DNA of 64,000 nucleotides, taken from NCBI GenBank assembly GCA_003963305.1, contig RXJR01000010.1, forward strand, positions 83,782 through 147,781, in the 5' to 3' direction. The position numbers were made by a program, and so were the translations under genes. Position 1 is the stretch's first letter; each line of letters begins with the position of its first letter. Shown one piece after another: positions 56,892 to 64,000 of this stretch. The DNA is from Candidatus Melainabacteria bacterium. Its GTDB lineage: Bacteria > Cyanobacteriota > Vampirovibrionia > Obscuribacterales > Obscuribacteraceae. The notes under the pieces were generated by a model that saw only the letters and a list, made by a program, of their open reading frames with translations, was not told the DNA's origin and did not search any database.

Positions 56892-58370
56892 TTGACACAG
56901 CATGTAATGCTAACTAACTCCCAACCATTCCCTGAAAAGTTTTCGGCACTCGTGCCCGTAAATGCAAAGCAACGCAGCTTCTCGCGTATCGGCGCCATGA
57001 CGCTTGGAACAGCTATTCAACGACATCTTCAACAAGAGAAAGCGTCGTTCCACACGCCCGGTCACAAAGGGCGCGAATTGGCGAAGAGCACAAACTCTTT
57101 GCTTCAAGCCGATTTGACCGAACTGCCTGGGCTTGATGAGCTTTCCAATCCCGAAGGAGTGCTTCTTGATCTGGAAGCTCGCGCCGCTAAGATGTGGGGT
57201 TCAGCGGGCAGCCTGATTTCAGTTAACGGCGCCTCTGCCGGAATCATTGCAGCAATGCTTGCACTGACGACGGAACGCAAAAAGTTTCTCGTACCGCGCA
57301 ACGCACACCGCTCTGTCATCAACGCTATGGTTGTTGGCGGCATCGAGCCGATCTGGTACGAACCCACCTGGGATGCTCGTTGGGGCACATGGGGTGCTGT
57401 TTCGCCAGTTTCTGCGCGCAAAATTCTTTCCACTTGCAAGGCTTCAGAAGTGGCTGGAATGCTTGTTGTTTCGCCGACCTATGCAGGTGCGGTTTCAGAT
57501 ATCGCCTCCATTGCAGACAGCTGCCATTTCAGAGACATTCCTTTATTAGTAGACGAAGCGCACGGAGCACACTTTCTGCCTGATGCCTGTGCTCCTTCTT
57601 CAGCTGTCACATGCGGTGCAGACCTGACTGTACACTCACTGCACAAGACGCTTTCCGGCATGACGCAGACCGGCATGATACACCTGGGCGAATCACCAGT
57701 TTTCCGAATCGATATCGATTTGCTGAGAGCGCAGCTCAATTTGATTCAGAGTTCAAGTCCAAGTTATCCAATGCTCCTCTCAATTGAGCAAACGATCACC
57801 TTGCTTGAAACGAACGGCAAGAATCTTCTCGCCCACTTACCTCATCTGCGCGGTCGTCTGGAAGATTCGCTGGCAGACTGCCGACGCTTCGAATTTTACA
57901 CAAGTCGTTTCGAAACCGATGCACTACATATCTGCATCGCGGCACGAGGCGCCAGAGCAGAGCAGCTCTATGATTTTTGCGTCGAGCGCGGTGTCTTTCC
58001 TGAAGCTATCCTCGGACAGGGCGTACTCTTCTTAATGGGAATAGGCACAGTCACTGAAGACGTCGCCGAACTGGCCAAAGTCCTTCTAGATTTCCACACT
58101 CAAAATCCCGAAACCGGAAGCCTCGCAGATGACGGCGTCTGGCATTTCACCGAGATCGAACAGGTGCTCAGTCCTCGTCAGGCATTCATGTCGCCATCGC
58201 AGATGGTGCCCGTACATGAAGCCGTGGGACGCATCGCCGCCGAGTGTGTCGCGCCCTGTCCACCAGGCATTCCGGTCTGTGTACCGGGTCAACGGGTTCA
58301 TCCTGAGGTAATGAATCTGACCAGCGTAAAAAAAATTCGAGTTGTGCGTGAGCAACTCACTTCCGAGTAA
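56892..58370 (+). CDS. PLP-dependent Orn/Lys/Arg-type decarboxylase
   Basis: 492 residues. Signatures: FHTPGHKGRELA, GSAGSLISVNGASAGIIAAMLAL, VDEAHGAHFLP, the PLP Lys in HSLHKTLSGMTQTGM, and the small C-terminal domain. This is the short form of about 480-500 residues found in Cyanobacteria and Firmicutes (Lys/Arg/Orn decarboxylases; substrate not assignable here). Start: AGGAG lies 13 bases before TTG 56892; ATG 56997, just before the conserved FHTPGHKG region, is an alternative. It forms an operon with the R3H ATPase (16 bases). Confidence 0.88.
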   Translation: MTQHVMLTNSQPFPEKFSALVPVNAKQRSFSRIGAMTLGTAIQRHLQQEKASFHTPGHKGRELAKSTNSLLQADLTELPGLDELSNPEGVLLDLEARAAKMWGSAGSLISVNGASAGIIAAMLALTTERKKFLVPRNAHRSVINAMVVGGIEPIWYEPTWDARWGTWGAVSPVSARKILSTCKASEVAGMLVVSPTYAGAVSDIASIADSCHFRDIPLLVDEAHGAHFLPDACAPSSAVTCGADLTVHSLHKTLSGMTQTGMIHLGESPVFRIDIDLLRAQLNLIQSSSPSYPMLLSIEQTITLLETNGKNLLAHLPHLRGRLEDSLADCRRFEFYTSRFETDALHICIAARGARAEQLYDFCVERGVFPEAILGQGVLFLMGIGTVTEDVAELAKVLLDFHTQNPETGSLADDGVWHFTEIEQVLSPRQAFMSPSQMVPVHEAVGRIAAECVAPCPPGIPVCVPGQRVHPEVMNLTSVKKIRVVREQLTSE

Positions 58371-58386
58371 AAGCACGAGGAATATC

Positions 58387-59970
58387 ATGGAAATTATCCC
58401 GCCCGCTGATGACCTCTCGTCGTTCCTAGCAATACTGCCAACGCAAGTCGCAGAAGCAGTGCAAAAGGACACAAACGGGCTGTACGAAGTTGTTCTGGAT
58501 CTAGGTCGTCTTCCAGAAGCACGCTATCTCGACAAGCACACGACGCACCTCTCTGACACTCCGGTTACTGAAAAGGATCTCGAACACGCCATCGAAAGAA
58601 TCGGTCAGTTCTCCGGCGACAACCGCGCCGGAATTGAACGCACCCTGCACAGAATTTCCGCAATTCGCAATCGCACAGGAAAAGTGATCGGACTGACCTG
58701 CCGTGTTGGACGGGCGGTTTCAGGAACAATCAGCATCATTCGCGATCTTGTCGAATCCGGAAAATCAATCCTCTTCCTCGGACCGCCTGGAGTCGGTAAG
58801 ACTACAAAATTACGCGAAATGGCTCGCGTGCTCGCTGACGAAATGGGCAAGCGCGTCATCGTAATCGACACATCCAACGAAATTGCAGGCGACGGCGACG
58901 TGCCTCACCCTGCCATCGGCAGAGCACGACGCATGCAAGTGTCTCACCCAGATGCACAGCACGCCGTCATGATTGAAGCAGTCGAGAACCACACGCCAGA
59001 AGCGATCGTCATCGACGAAATCGGCACCGAGCAAGAATCGGCAGCCGCCAGAACAATCGCTGAACGAGGCGTCGTGCTAATTGGAACTGCGCACGGTAAT
59101 GCGCTCGAAAATCTGTTGAAGAATCCAACCATGGTCGATCTCGTGGGCGGCATTCAGACAGTTACGCTCGGCGACGACGAAGCGCGACGTCGAGGCACGC
59201 AGAAGACCGTGCTGGAACGAGCAACCGAACCAACTTTCGACATTTGCATCGAAATTCTGGACAGACAAACGCTGGCTGTTCACAAAGACGTCGGTGAAGC
59301 TGTCGACCAACTGCTAAAAGGATGGAAGATTCATCCAGAAATTCGACGACGCGACGATGCGACGGGAAACTTTTCTGTCGTACAAACGCCGGAACCAACG
59401 ATTGCAACAGAGGGCCTCGCCCCTTTCGCGCAGGACTGGGGCACCCCACAGGAAACGCATTTGAAAATTTACCCTTACGCGGTCAGCAAGGGTTTATTGG
59501 AACGGGTGGTCAAAACGCTACAACTGCCCGTTGAAGTGGTCAAATCAATTGATGAGGCCGATGCGATTCTCGCGTTGAGAAGTTATGCCAGAGCAGGAGC
59601 GAAGATCTATTCTCTCGCCGAAGCCCGGCAAGTGCCTGTTTATGTCGTCAAAAGCAACAACCTGCCGCAACTGCAAAAAGCTTTGAGAGAAGCTCTTCAT
59701 CTTGATGGAGAAAATGTCGGAGCGGTCGACATCGAGTCGGATGTGGATGAAACTGAAGTCGCCCTTGAAGAAGCGCGACAGGCAATCACTCGCGTCATGG
59801 ACCGCCTGGAGCCGATGGAACTGAGCCCCCGACGAGCTTACATTCGTCGACTGCAACATCAGTTAGTGGAAAGATTCAACTTGAGCAGCCGCAGCATTGG
59901 TGACGAGCCGATGCGACGGTTGAGAATTCTTCCGCCAGCCGGTGCGCAGAAGAACCTGGGTTACATCTAG
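58387..59970 (+). CDS. R3H-domain AAA ATPase (Ycf45/SpoIIIAA-like)
   Basis: 527 residues. The ATPase core has Walker A GPPGVGKTTK (about 131-140), Walker B AIVIDEIGTEQE (about 211) and the conserved LIGTAHGNALENLLKNP. Residues about 370-450 resemble a small nucleotide-binding domain, and the C-terminus has the R3H motif SPRRAYIRRLQHQLV, which binds single-stranded nucleic acid. This architecture is typical of Cyanobacteria and plastid Ycf45; function is poorly defined. ATG 58387 has GAGGAATATC. It is the best lineage marker in the window. Confidence 0.9.
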   Translation: MEIIPPADDLSSFLAILPTQVAEAVQKDTNGLYEVVLDLGRLPEARYLDKHTTHLSDTPVTEKDLEHAIERIGQFSGDNRAGIERTLHRISAIRNRTGKVIGLTCRVGRAVSGTISIIRDLVESGKSILFLGPPGVGKTTKLREMARVLADEMGKRVIVIDTSNEIAGDGDVPHPAIGRARRMQVSHPDAQHAVMIEAVENHTPEAIVIDEIGTEQESAAARTIAERGVVLIGTAHGNALENLLKNPTMVDLVGGIQTVTLGDDEARRRGTQKTVLERATEPTFDICIEILDRQTLAVHKDVGEAVDQLLKGWKIHPEIRRRDDATGNFSVVQTPEPTIATEGLAPFAQDWGTPQETHLKIYPYAVSKGLLERVVKTLQLPVEVVKSIDEADAILALRSYARAGAKIYSLAEARQVPVYVVKSNNLPQLQKALREALHLDGENVGAVDIESDVDETEVALEEARQAITRVMDRLEPMELSPRRAYIRRLQHQLVERFNLSSRSIGDEPMRRLRILPPAGAQKNLGYI

Positions 59971-59994
59971 CCACAGACTTAAGCGAAAAACAAA

Positions 59995-60021
59995 ACAGAC
60001 GCGGTGCTATGACTGCGTCTG
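59995..60021. terminator. Bidirectional terminator
   Basis: ACAGACGC pairs perfectly with GCGTCTGT. TTATTT follows on the plus strand and TTTTGTTTTTCGC on the minus strand, serving both convergent genes. Confidence 0.7.
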
Positions 60022-60048
60022 TTTATTTAAGTCTTTGCGATTCGAAGA

Positions 60049-60399
60049 TTATGTATTGCGAATTTCAAGCTGTCCTAACAGATCGTCAGCCTGACCACGA
60101 CCTGCCGCCTTTGCAGCCGCCATGTTGAGAGCCGCAATGCGATCCATCGTCGCTTGAATAGCTGCTTCATTCGCTTTCAAGGCCTGCGATGCAGCGTCAG
60201 TGCTCAAGCTAGCATATGGATTTCGGCCGTCTAGAGATTCGTTGGCAGCTTTTATTTGATCGGTCTGCCTGTCCAGATGCACCGACGAAACACCGTTTTC
60301 TGGACGGAAAGAAACATAATCAGGCTTTAACTGTGCTGACGCGCCCTCAATAGGGAGTTTGCTTACGTTATCGCCGCCGCCGTCGCCATGTTTACCCAT
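60049..60399 (-). CDS. Unknown 116-residue helical protein
   Basis: ATG 60399 has GAAGGTAGACGACA. Gly/Asp-rich start (KHGDGGGDN), a Gln/Asp-rich middle, then Ala-rich amphipathic helix from about 65 to the end (AASQALKANEAAIQATMDRIAALNMAAAKAAG). Soluble, no Cys. It may be secreted by a leaderless route or form a coiled coil; no family recognised. Mixed codon use. It lies downstream of the disordered RHH-like gene on the same strand. Confidence 0.6.
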   Translation of the reverse strand: MGKHGDGGGDNVSKLPIEGASAQLKPDYVSFRPENGVSSVHLDRQTDQIKAANESLDGRNPYASLSTDAASQALKANEAAIQATMDRIAALNMAAAKAAGRGQADDLLGQLEIRNT

Positions 60400-60662
60400 T
60401 GTCGTCTACCTTCGTTCCTAGTTTTGTTGTACCACGCCTGCACAGTTGTCATGCGTTAGCCTTAGTAACATCACAAGCTCTGGCTGTGATATTTACATTC
60501 TTGCTTACACATATCCATTTGCCTATGGTGGAATTCCCATGGTCGGCAAATTTTTTGTTGTTTGATTCGGAAAGTTTGGGGCAATCGAATCGAAAGAAAC
60601 GTTTTCAACTGCGAACTACTTGATGTTAGGTGACCCCTGGAGCGCAGTCAATTGGACGGCTC

Positions 60663-62000
60663 TCATGTTCGGCGCTTTCTTGGGGGAGGACCACCACTGA
60701 TCGGGGGAGGGAATTGCAGGGGCGGGTCCGGGGGCGTGTCGTCCGTAGGGGGCTCATCGTCCGCGCCTGACGAGCTCTCCGGCTCTTCTGGTTCGATTTC
60801 CGACTCTTCTTCTATAGTTTGGTCCGGGTCTTCCAAAACTGGCTCTTCTATTTCCGCCGCTTCATAATTGGCAGCCTCGACAGTCGAATCGGAATGTTCT
60901 GACTCAGCCTGAACTTGCTGCCCTTCTTCAGTCTCGAGTGCCGCCGCCCTCGCCAGTTCATCAACAGACTCTGCTGGTTCAGACTGGGATGCTTCTAAAT
61001 ACTCGTCGACAGGGTCTTCTGAATCTTCGAAGAGCGCCTCCTCTAATAAATCGGCGAGCGGATCGGGAAAACGCTTTTGAGGCTCTTCGAGCGGACCCAG
61101 TCGTGGCGAGATGGCAAAAGCCCGTTCGGCTAAATCTTCAAGTTCGTCGTTTTCGGCAAATTGCTGCACAACAATCGGAGCACTCTGACTGGAGTTCGAG
61201 CCCACCCCTGAGGAAGTGCTCAACCCCGGCGGAATTGATGAAGCTTCCGGGGGCGGCTCAGGAATCGAAAAAGCCGGTTGTGCTGCCGTGTTAGCAGGAG
61301 ATACGGCACCAGGATCAGGAGGCAGTGAGTAGGCTGGTTGCACTCTGGAATTAACTTCAGGCGGCAAAGCAGAATCCGACTGACCGTATGATACCGCTGG
61401 CGGTGCGCCAAAATCTGCTGGTTGAGGTGTTGCAGCTTGAGTAATCGGTGCCTGAAAATTTGAGAATTGAGCTCTGTCAGAGGGTGGAAAAGCTCCCGGC
61501 AATTGAGGTCTCACAAATTCGCTTTGCGCATCGCCTGGTGCCTGAATTGAGGAATATTGCGACTGGGATGGATCGTTTAAATACGAGTCTGGTCCAACGG
61601 TTTGATTAAGTGAGAGCGATACAGGGCTCTCGTCACGGTAATTAAAACCGGCACTTTCAGGCATTAACGGAGCGCCTTCGGCGAGGAAATTCTCTTGCAC
61701 GGCCGTAGGAAATGGTATCGGTTCGATCGAAGACAATGTGTAGTCGCTATTTGAAAGAGAGTCGGCAACGAAGATCTGCAGCTCACGATGGAGCCTGCGC
61801 AATTCGCCCGTCAATTGTTTTAGATCAGGAGCATCACTGTCTTCGGTTGAACCATTGGCCGGACCAGCAAGACCCAACGTCGATATCAACTTCTGTCGAA
61901 CAAACAGGTTTACTGATTTCGAGCCGGCAGCCCGTGCCAAGCGTTGCAATTCCTCGAACTGCTCCGGTTTCAAATTGATGACGATCTGATGTTCGCGCAT
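60663..62000 (-). CDS. Ribbon-helix-helix-like protein with long Pro/Glu-rich disordered tail
   Basis: 445 residues. Residues 4-45 (HQIVINLKPEQFEELQRLARAAGSKSV..FVRQKLI) have the strand-helix-helix pattern of ribbon-helix-helix DNA-binding proteins. The remainder is low complexity: Pro/Gln/Ser-rich to about 300, then very acidic (repeated EE, ED, EPE) to about 420, ending PPPRKRR. The acidic tail plus basic end suggests condensation or protein capture. ATG 62000 follows AAAGGTCGAC; an upstream in-frame TTG is less likely. A perfect palindrome lies 65-90 bases upstream and may be its operator. Confidence 0.65.
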   Translation of the reverse strand: MREHQIVINLKPEQFEELQRLARAAGSKSVNLFVRQKLISTLGLAGPANGSTEDSDAPDLKQLTGELRRLHRELQIFVADSLSNSDYTLSSIEPIPFPTAVQENFLAEGAPLMPESAGFNYRDESPVSLSLNQTVGPDSYLNDPSQSQYSSIQAPGDAQSEFVRPQLPGAFPPSDRAQFSNFQAPITQAATPQPADFGAPPAVSYGQSDSALPPEVNSRVQPAYSLPPDPGAVSPANTAAQPAFSIPEPPPEASSIPPGLSTSSGVGSNSSQSAPIVVQQFAENDELEDLAERAFAISPRLGPLEEPQKRFPDPLADLLEEALFEDSEDPVDEYLEASQSEPAESVDELARAAALETEEGQQVQAESEHSDSTVEAANYEAAEIEEPVLEDPDQTIEEESEIEPEEPESSSGADDEPPTDDTPPDPPLQFPPPISGGPPPRKRRT

Positions 62001-62338
62001 GTCGACCTTTGCATCTTGCGGCTTACATCGGCATTTTAACAAATCCGACTGTACGAGATTAGCGGTTGCTAGACTAGCGTCGCTAGCAACTTCAACATTC
62101 TAAACGACAATATATCGATGCAAAGCAAGATTCTAGTAGCATCTGTGCGGTTCAAACCGGTACGTTTTGGAAAAACTACCCCGACCAACCCACCAACCAA
62201 CTAACCTCAGAAAGCCCAGCCCAACTCCCATAAGCCTCACACAGTACTTCAAGCACGGTACGTGGTATCGCACGAAAGCTAACTGCTTTCACGATCTACG
62301 AACTTTTAGTGCGCCTAGATACTGCCCAAGGAGGGTTT
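62001..62338. other. Divergent gap with operator-like palindrome
   Basis: Between the RHH-like gene and the HECCH gene. It contains the palindrome at 62065-62090 and a C-rich CCAACCAAC-type stretch near 62180-62205. No gene seen. Confidence 0.5.
62065..62090. promoter_or_regulatory. Perfect inverted repeat GTTGCTAG...CTAGCAAC
   Basis: Eight-base perfect arms around a 10-base centre that itself contains CTAG. Position 65-90 bases upstream of the RHH-like gene fits an autoregulatory operator. Confidence 0.5.
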
Positions 62339-63067
62339 ATGCCACCGAAGACCGAACGAGTTATCTCCTTCAGCGATCGATCGTGGGTGAGACGCGAGTA
62401 TCAACAGTTCTGCGGACGCTACGAACTGGACGAAACTAGCGGACTCTACTTCGACTCGGACACACCTTCAGCTCATCGCAAGCTGATCTCTCGCAACTTC
62501 CTCGAGTTGCCCCGCCCCTTGCGGGAAGCAGCACTGTACCTCGGTTTGACCGTCAGCACGACGAGCAACCGATGCACTGTGTCAGGCAATCAGTCGGCAG
62601 TCTACGGCGATTGGGAGCGCCAGGACGACCGCATCATGCCGCACCTGGAGATGAGCGCGTCCAGCCTCAGCTCCGCCGTCAGTTTGCCGCACCTGGTGCA
62701 CGAGTGCTGTCATCTCTTCTGGGCGGTGCAAAGCAAAGCTGCAAAGCTTGCTTACATCGACCAGATGGTGGCACTCGTGGAACGATTCCGCGCTGATGAT
62801 TTCGTCGAGGTAACCGGCTACGCTCAGGACTACTTCGAAGAATGGCGCAAGCTCATCAACGCCGACGGATACGCTATCGCCACAAGACGCAACCGCGCTC
62901 TGGAAAAATGGGCCATGGAATCGTTCTGCGAATCCGTAGCCAAGATCTGCTGCCCCAGCTACAAACAGGATGAGGCTCGTCAGACAGACGAGCTCCTCCA
63001 GGAACGGCTGCGGATCATGAGAGAAGAGTTCAATTTCGATCCTGCGAGACGACTTGCCGCCGCCTGA
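62339..63067 (+). CDS. Small HExxH (HECCH) metallopeptidase-like protein
   Basis: 242 residues. HECCH at 121-125 in SLPHLVHECCHLFWAVQ gives the zincin core with two unusual cysteines between the His residues, which could bind metal or be redox-sensitive. Candidate third ligands follow in WAMESFCESVAKICCP (about 192-206), which adds three more cysteines. No signal peptide, so cytosolic. ATG 62339 has AAGGAGGGTTT, one of the best ribosome sites here. No family recognised beyond HExxH. A strong terminator follows. Confidence 0.65.
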   Translation: MPPKTERVISFSDRSWVRREYQQFCGRYELDETSGLYFDSDTPSAHRKLISRNFLELPRPLREAALYLGLTVSTTSNRCTVSGNQSAVYGDWERQDDRIMPHLEMSASSLSSAVSLPHLVHECCHLFWAVQSKAAKLAYIDQMVALVERFRADDFVEVTGYAQDYFEEWRKLINADGYAIATRRNRALEKWAMESFCESVAKICCPSYKQDEARQTDELLQERLRIMREEFNFDPARRLAAA

Positions 63068-63125
63068 GGTGGTCTCATAGTCGTCTCACAGAATCGTCAC
63101 TGGCGCTGCGCTGTGGTTGCAAAAA

Positions 63126-63161
63126 ATGAGAGTGGGGCGTTACTGCCCCGCCCTCATTTTT
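63126..63161 (+). terminator. Rho-independent terminator of the HECCH gene
   Basis: ATGAG-GGGCG arms around TTACTG, closing with CCCGCCCTCAT and five Ts. Confidence 0.75.
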
Positions 63162-63172
63162 CGTCAAACTTG

Positions 63173-63186
63173 CTATATGCCATAGT
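63173..63186. repeat. AT-rich element CTAT-ATGCC-ATAG
   Basis: Short four-base arms 12 bases past the T tract of the preceding terminator, in a convergent gap. Weaker member of the TATAGT/ACTATA set. Confidence 0.35.
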
Positions 63187-63404
63187 AACTAAAGCCCAAA
63201 GAAAAATGTTACGGAAGGCTCAGAGCCAATCCGCAAGCATTCTTCTTTGACTCGGCGCTCCGGTTCCAACCGTGAGACGAGGACTTGAGCAGGCGGAGAT
63301 TGGCTAGGGAAAGAGTAGAGTCCGCCATCAAAGACAACGGAATCTACTTTTCCTCCGACTTCAAACCGCCTGTCACACCTGAATGAGTATGTCGAGGTTG
63401 ACTC

Positions 63405-63791
63405 TTAGGCATTGATGCGCACCAGGTTGACAGCACCAAATGTGGTGATGTTTGCGTAAGGCTCGACGTAAATCGTAGATCCGGCGAACGCCGAAACGTG
63501 CGATCCCGCCTTAGCCCTCACATTCGCACCAGACTTAGCAACCACGCTTGAACCCTCATGAGCAATCACGAAGGAGCCTGGTTCTGCCGTCACCTTTGAG
63601 TTGTAGTGGGCAACAACGCGAGAGGAATCGCTTGCGATCACGAACGAACCCGCCATGGCGAGTACTTCGCAATCAGCAAAAGCGATGATGTAGGAACCCG
63701 CCTCGGCGATCACCTTACCCTGATAGAGGGCGGTGGGAGACGAGCCCACTGATGCTGGCACGAAGTCATCGTGGGGGGAATCGGTTGGCAT
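63405..63791 (-). CDS. 128-residue predicted beta-solenoid protein
   Basis: Short repeats of about 16-18 residues such as KVIAEAGSYIIAFADCEVLA, GSFVIASDSSRVVAHYNSKV and GSFVIAHEGSSVVAKSG, each alternating V/I and A with Gly-Ser turns. This is the pattern of a small right-handed beta helix, as in bactofilin-like or polymer-forming proteins. The first 25 residues are unstructured. ATG 63791 has ACGGAG at 8 bases; an in-frame GTG at 63800 is too close to that site. No signal peptide. Confidence 0.6.
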   Translation of the reverse strand: MPTDSPHDDFVPASVGSSPTALYQGKVIAEAGSYIIAFADCEVLAMAGSFVIASDSSRVVAHYNSKVTAEPGSFVIAHEGSSVVAKSGANVRAKAGSHVSAFAGSTIYVEPYANITTFGAVNLVRINA

Positions 63792-63852
63792 GCATATCAC
63801 TCCGTTAGGTCTGACGCCTCACCATTTGGTTCGACGGAGATGGTTGGGGAAA

Positions 63853-64000
63853 ATGTCTAAAAGACAAGGTCTTCGCACCGGCATTAGCCTGAGCGAAATG
63901 TCTGAAAGACAAGGTCTTCGCACTGGCATTAGCCTGAGCGAAATGTCTAAAAGACGAGGTCTTCGCACTGGTATTAGCCGGGGCGAAATGTCTAAAAGAC
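63853..64000 (+). CDS. Partial open frame made of a 15-residue tandem repeat (runs off the edge)
   Basis: ATG 63853 preceded by GGGGAAA. The frame reads MSKRQGLRTGISLSE repeated three times with a few changes (K/E, Q/R, L/R, S/G) and continues past the window. The DNA unit is 45 bases, 3.3 copies. A frame on the opposite strand is also open across the repeat, so coding is uncertain; the array itself is certain. Each unit contains the small palindrome GTCTAAAAGAC (GTCTGAAAGAC in one copy). Confidence 0.35.
   Translation, partial: MSKRQGLRTGISLSEMSERQGLRTGISLSEMSKRRGLRTGISRGEMSKR

Larger units (their letters stand above)
63068..63404. other. Convergent gap with terminator and AT-rich repeat
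   Basis: Holds the HECCH terminator (63126-63161) and the TATAGT-type element (63173-63186). No gene seen. Confidence 0.5.

Overview
The window is bacterial chromosome-like or large-replicon sequence with no rRNA, tRNA, transposase, integrase or phage structural gene that I can see. The best taxonomic hint is at 56.9-60.0 kb. A PLP-dependent Orn/Lys/Arg-type decarboxylase is followed 16 bases later by an R3H/AAA ATPase of the Ycf45-like type common in Cyanobacteria. With no photosynthesis genes, frequent secreted or unknown proteins and long non-coding gaps, this suggests a non-photosynthetic relative of Cyanobacteria (Melainabacteria/Vampirovibrionia, for example an Obscuribacter-like lineage). 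That is inference at moderate confidence.

Layout. 0-5.8 kb (mostly minus strand): an S41 peptidase, small unknown proteins, TruD and a HAD hydrolase. 6.9-12.8 kb (plus): a thermolysin/fungalysin-type metallopeptidase, an HD hydrolase, a CobQ-like amidotransferase, a second HAD hydrolase, two small unknowns and a trypsin-like protease, most separated by hairpins. 12.9-17.3 kb: a minisatellite, a DUF1254/DUF1214 protein, a multi-membrane protein and an IPT/TIG protein. 17.5-20.6 kb: an FtsH-like protease with two AAA domains. 21.2-30.4 kb (minus): YceI, then a run of genes for copper transport (CopA-type P-ATPase flanked by two paralogous membrane proteins, one with a Met/His-rich tail) and three PLP enzymes. 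31.3-40.8 kb (plus): a membrane protein, an FtsH-like AAA/M41 protein, MoxR, DUF58, two von Willebrand A proteins and partner membrane proteins. 41.1-47.4 kb: an M13 peptidase, a small secreted protein, a TPR protein and a 700-residue HExxH protein. 47.8-53.2 kb (minus): small membrane proteins, a third FtsH-like protease and a tandem ClpP-like fusion. 53.5-63.8 kb: a MocR regulator, small unknowns, the decarboxylase/R3H pair, a ribbon-helix-helix-like protein with a long disordered tail, an HECCH protein and a small beta-solenoid protein. A 45-base tandem repeat runs off the right edge.

The unifying theme is proteolysis. At least ten genes carry peptidase signatures: S41, M4/M36, S1, three M41-AAA, M13, two HExxH orphans and ClpP-ClpP. 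All three FtsH-like proteins depart from the usual architecture. One heads a MoxR/vWA cluster and one neighbours the ClpP fusion. The combination of membrane AAA proteases, MoxR/vWA assembly factors and cytosol-type peptidases without signal peptides looks like an expanded protein quality-control or protein-recycling set, but that is a hypothesis.

Two codon-usage styles are interleaved. One is almost pure AAG/GAG/CGC/CTC and covers TruD, the M4/M36 peptidase, the tandem-AAA FtsH, the 32-35 kb genes, the M13 peptidase and the HETGH protein. The other is mixed and AT-richer. Because they alternate gene by gene, expression level is a likelier explanation than a single block transfer.
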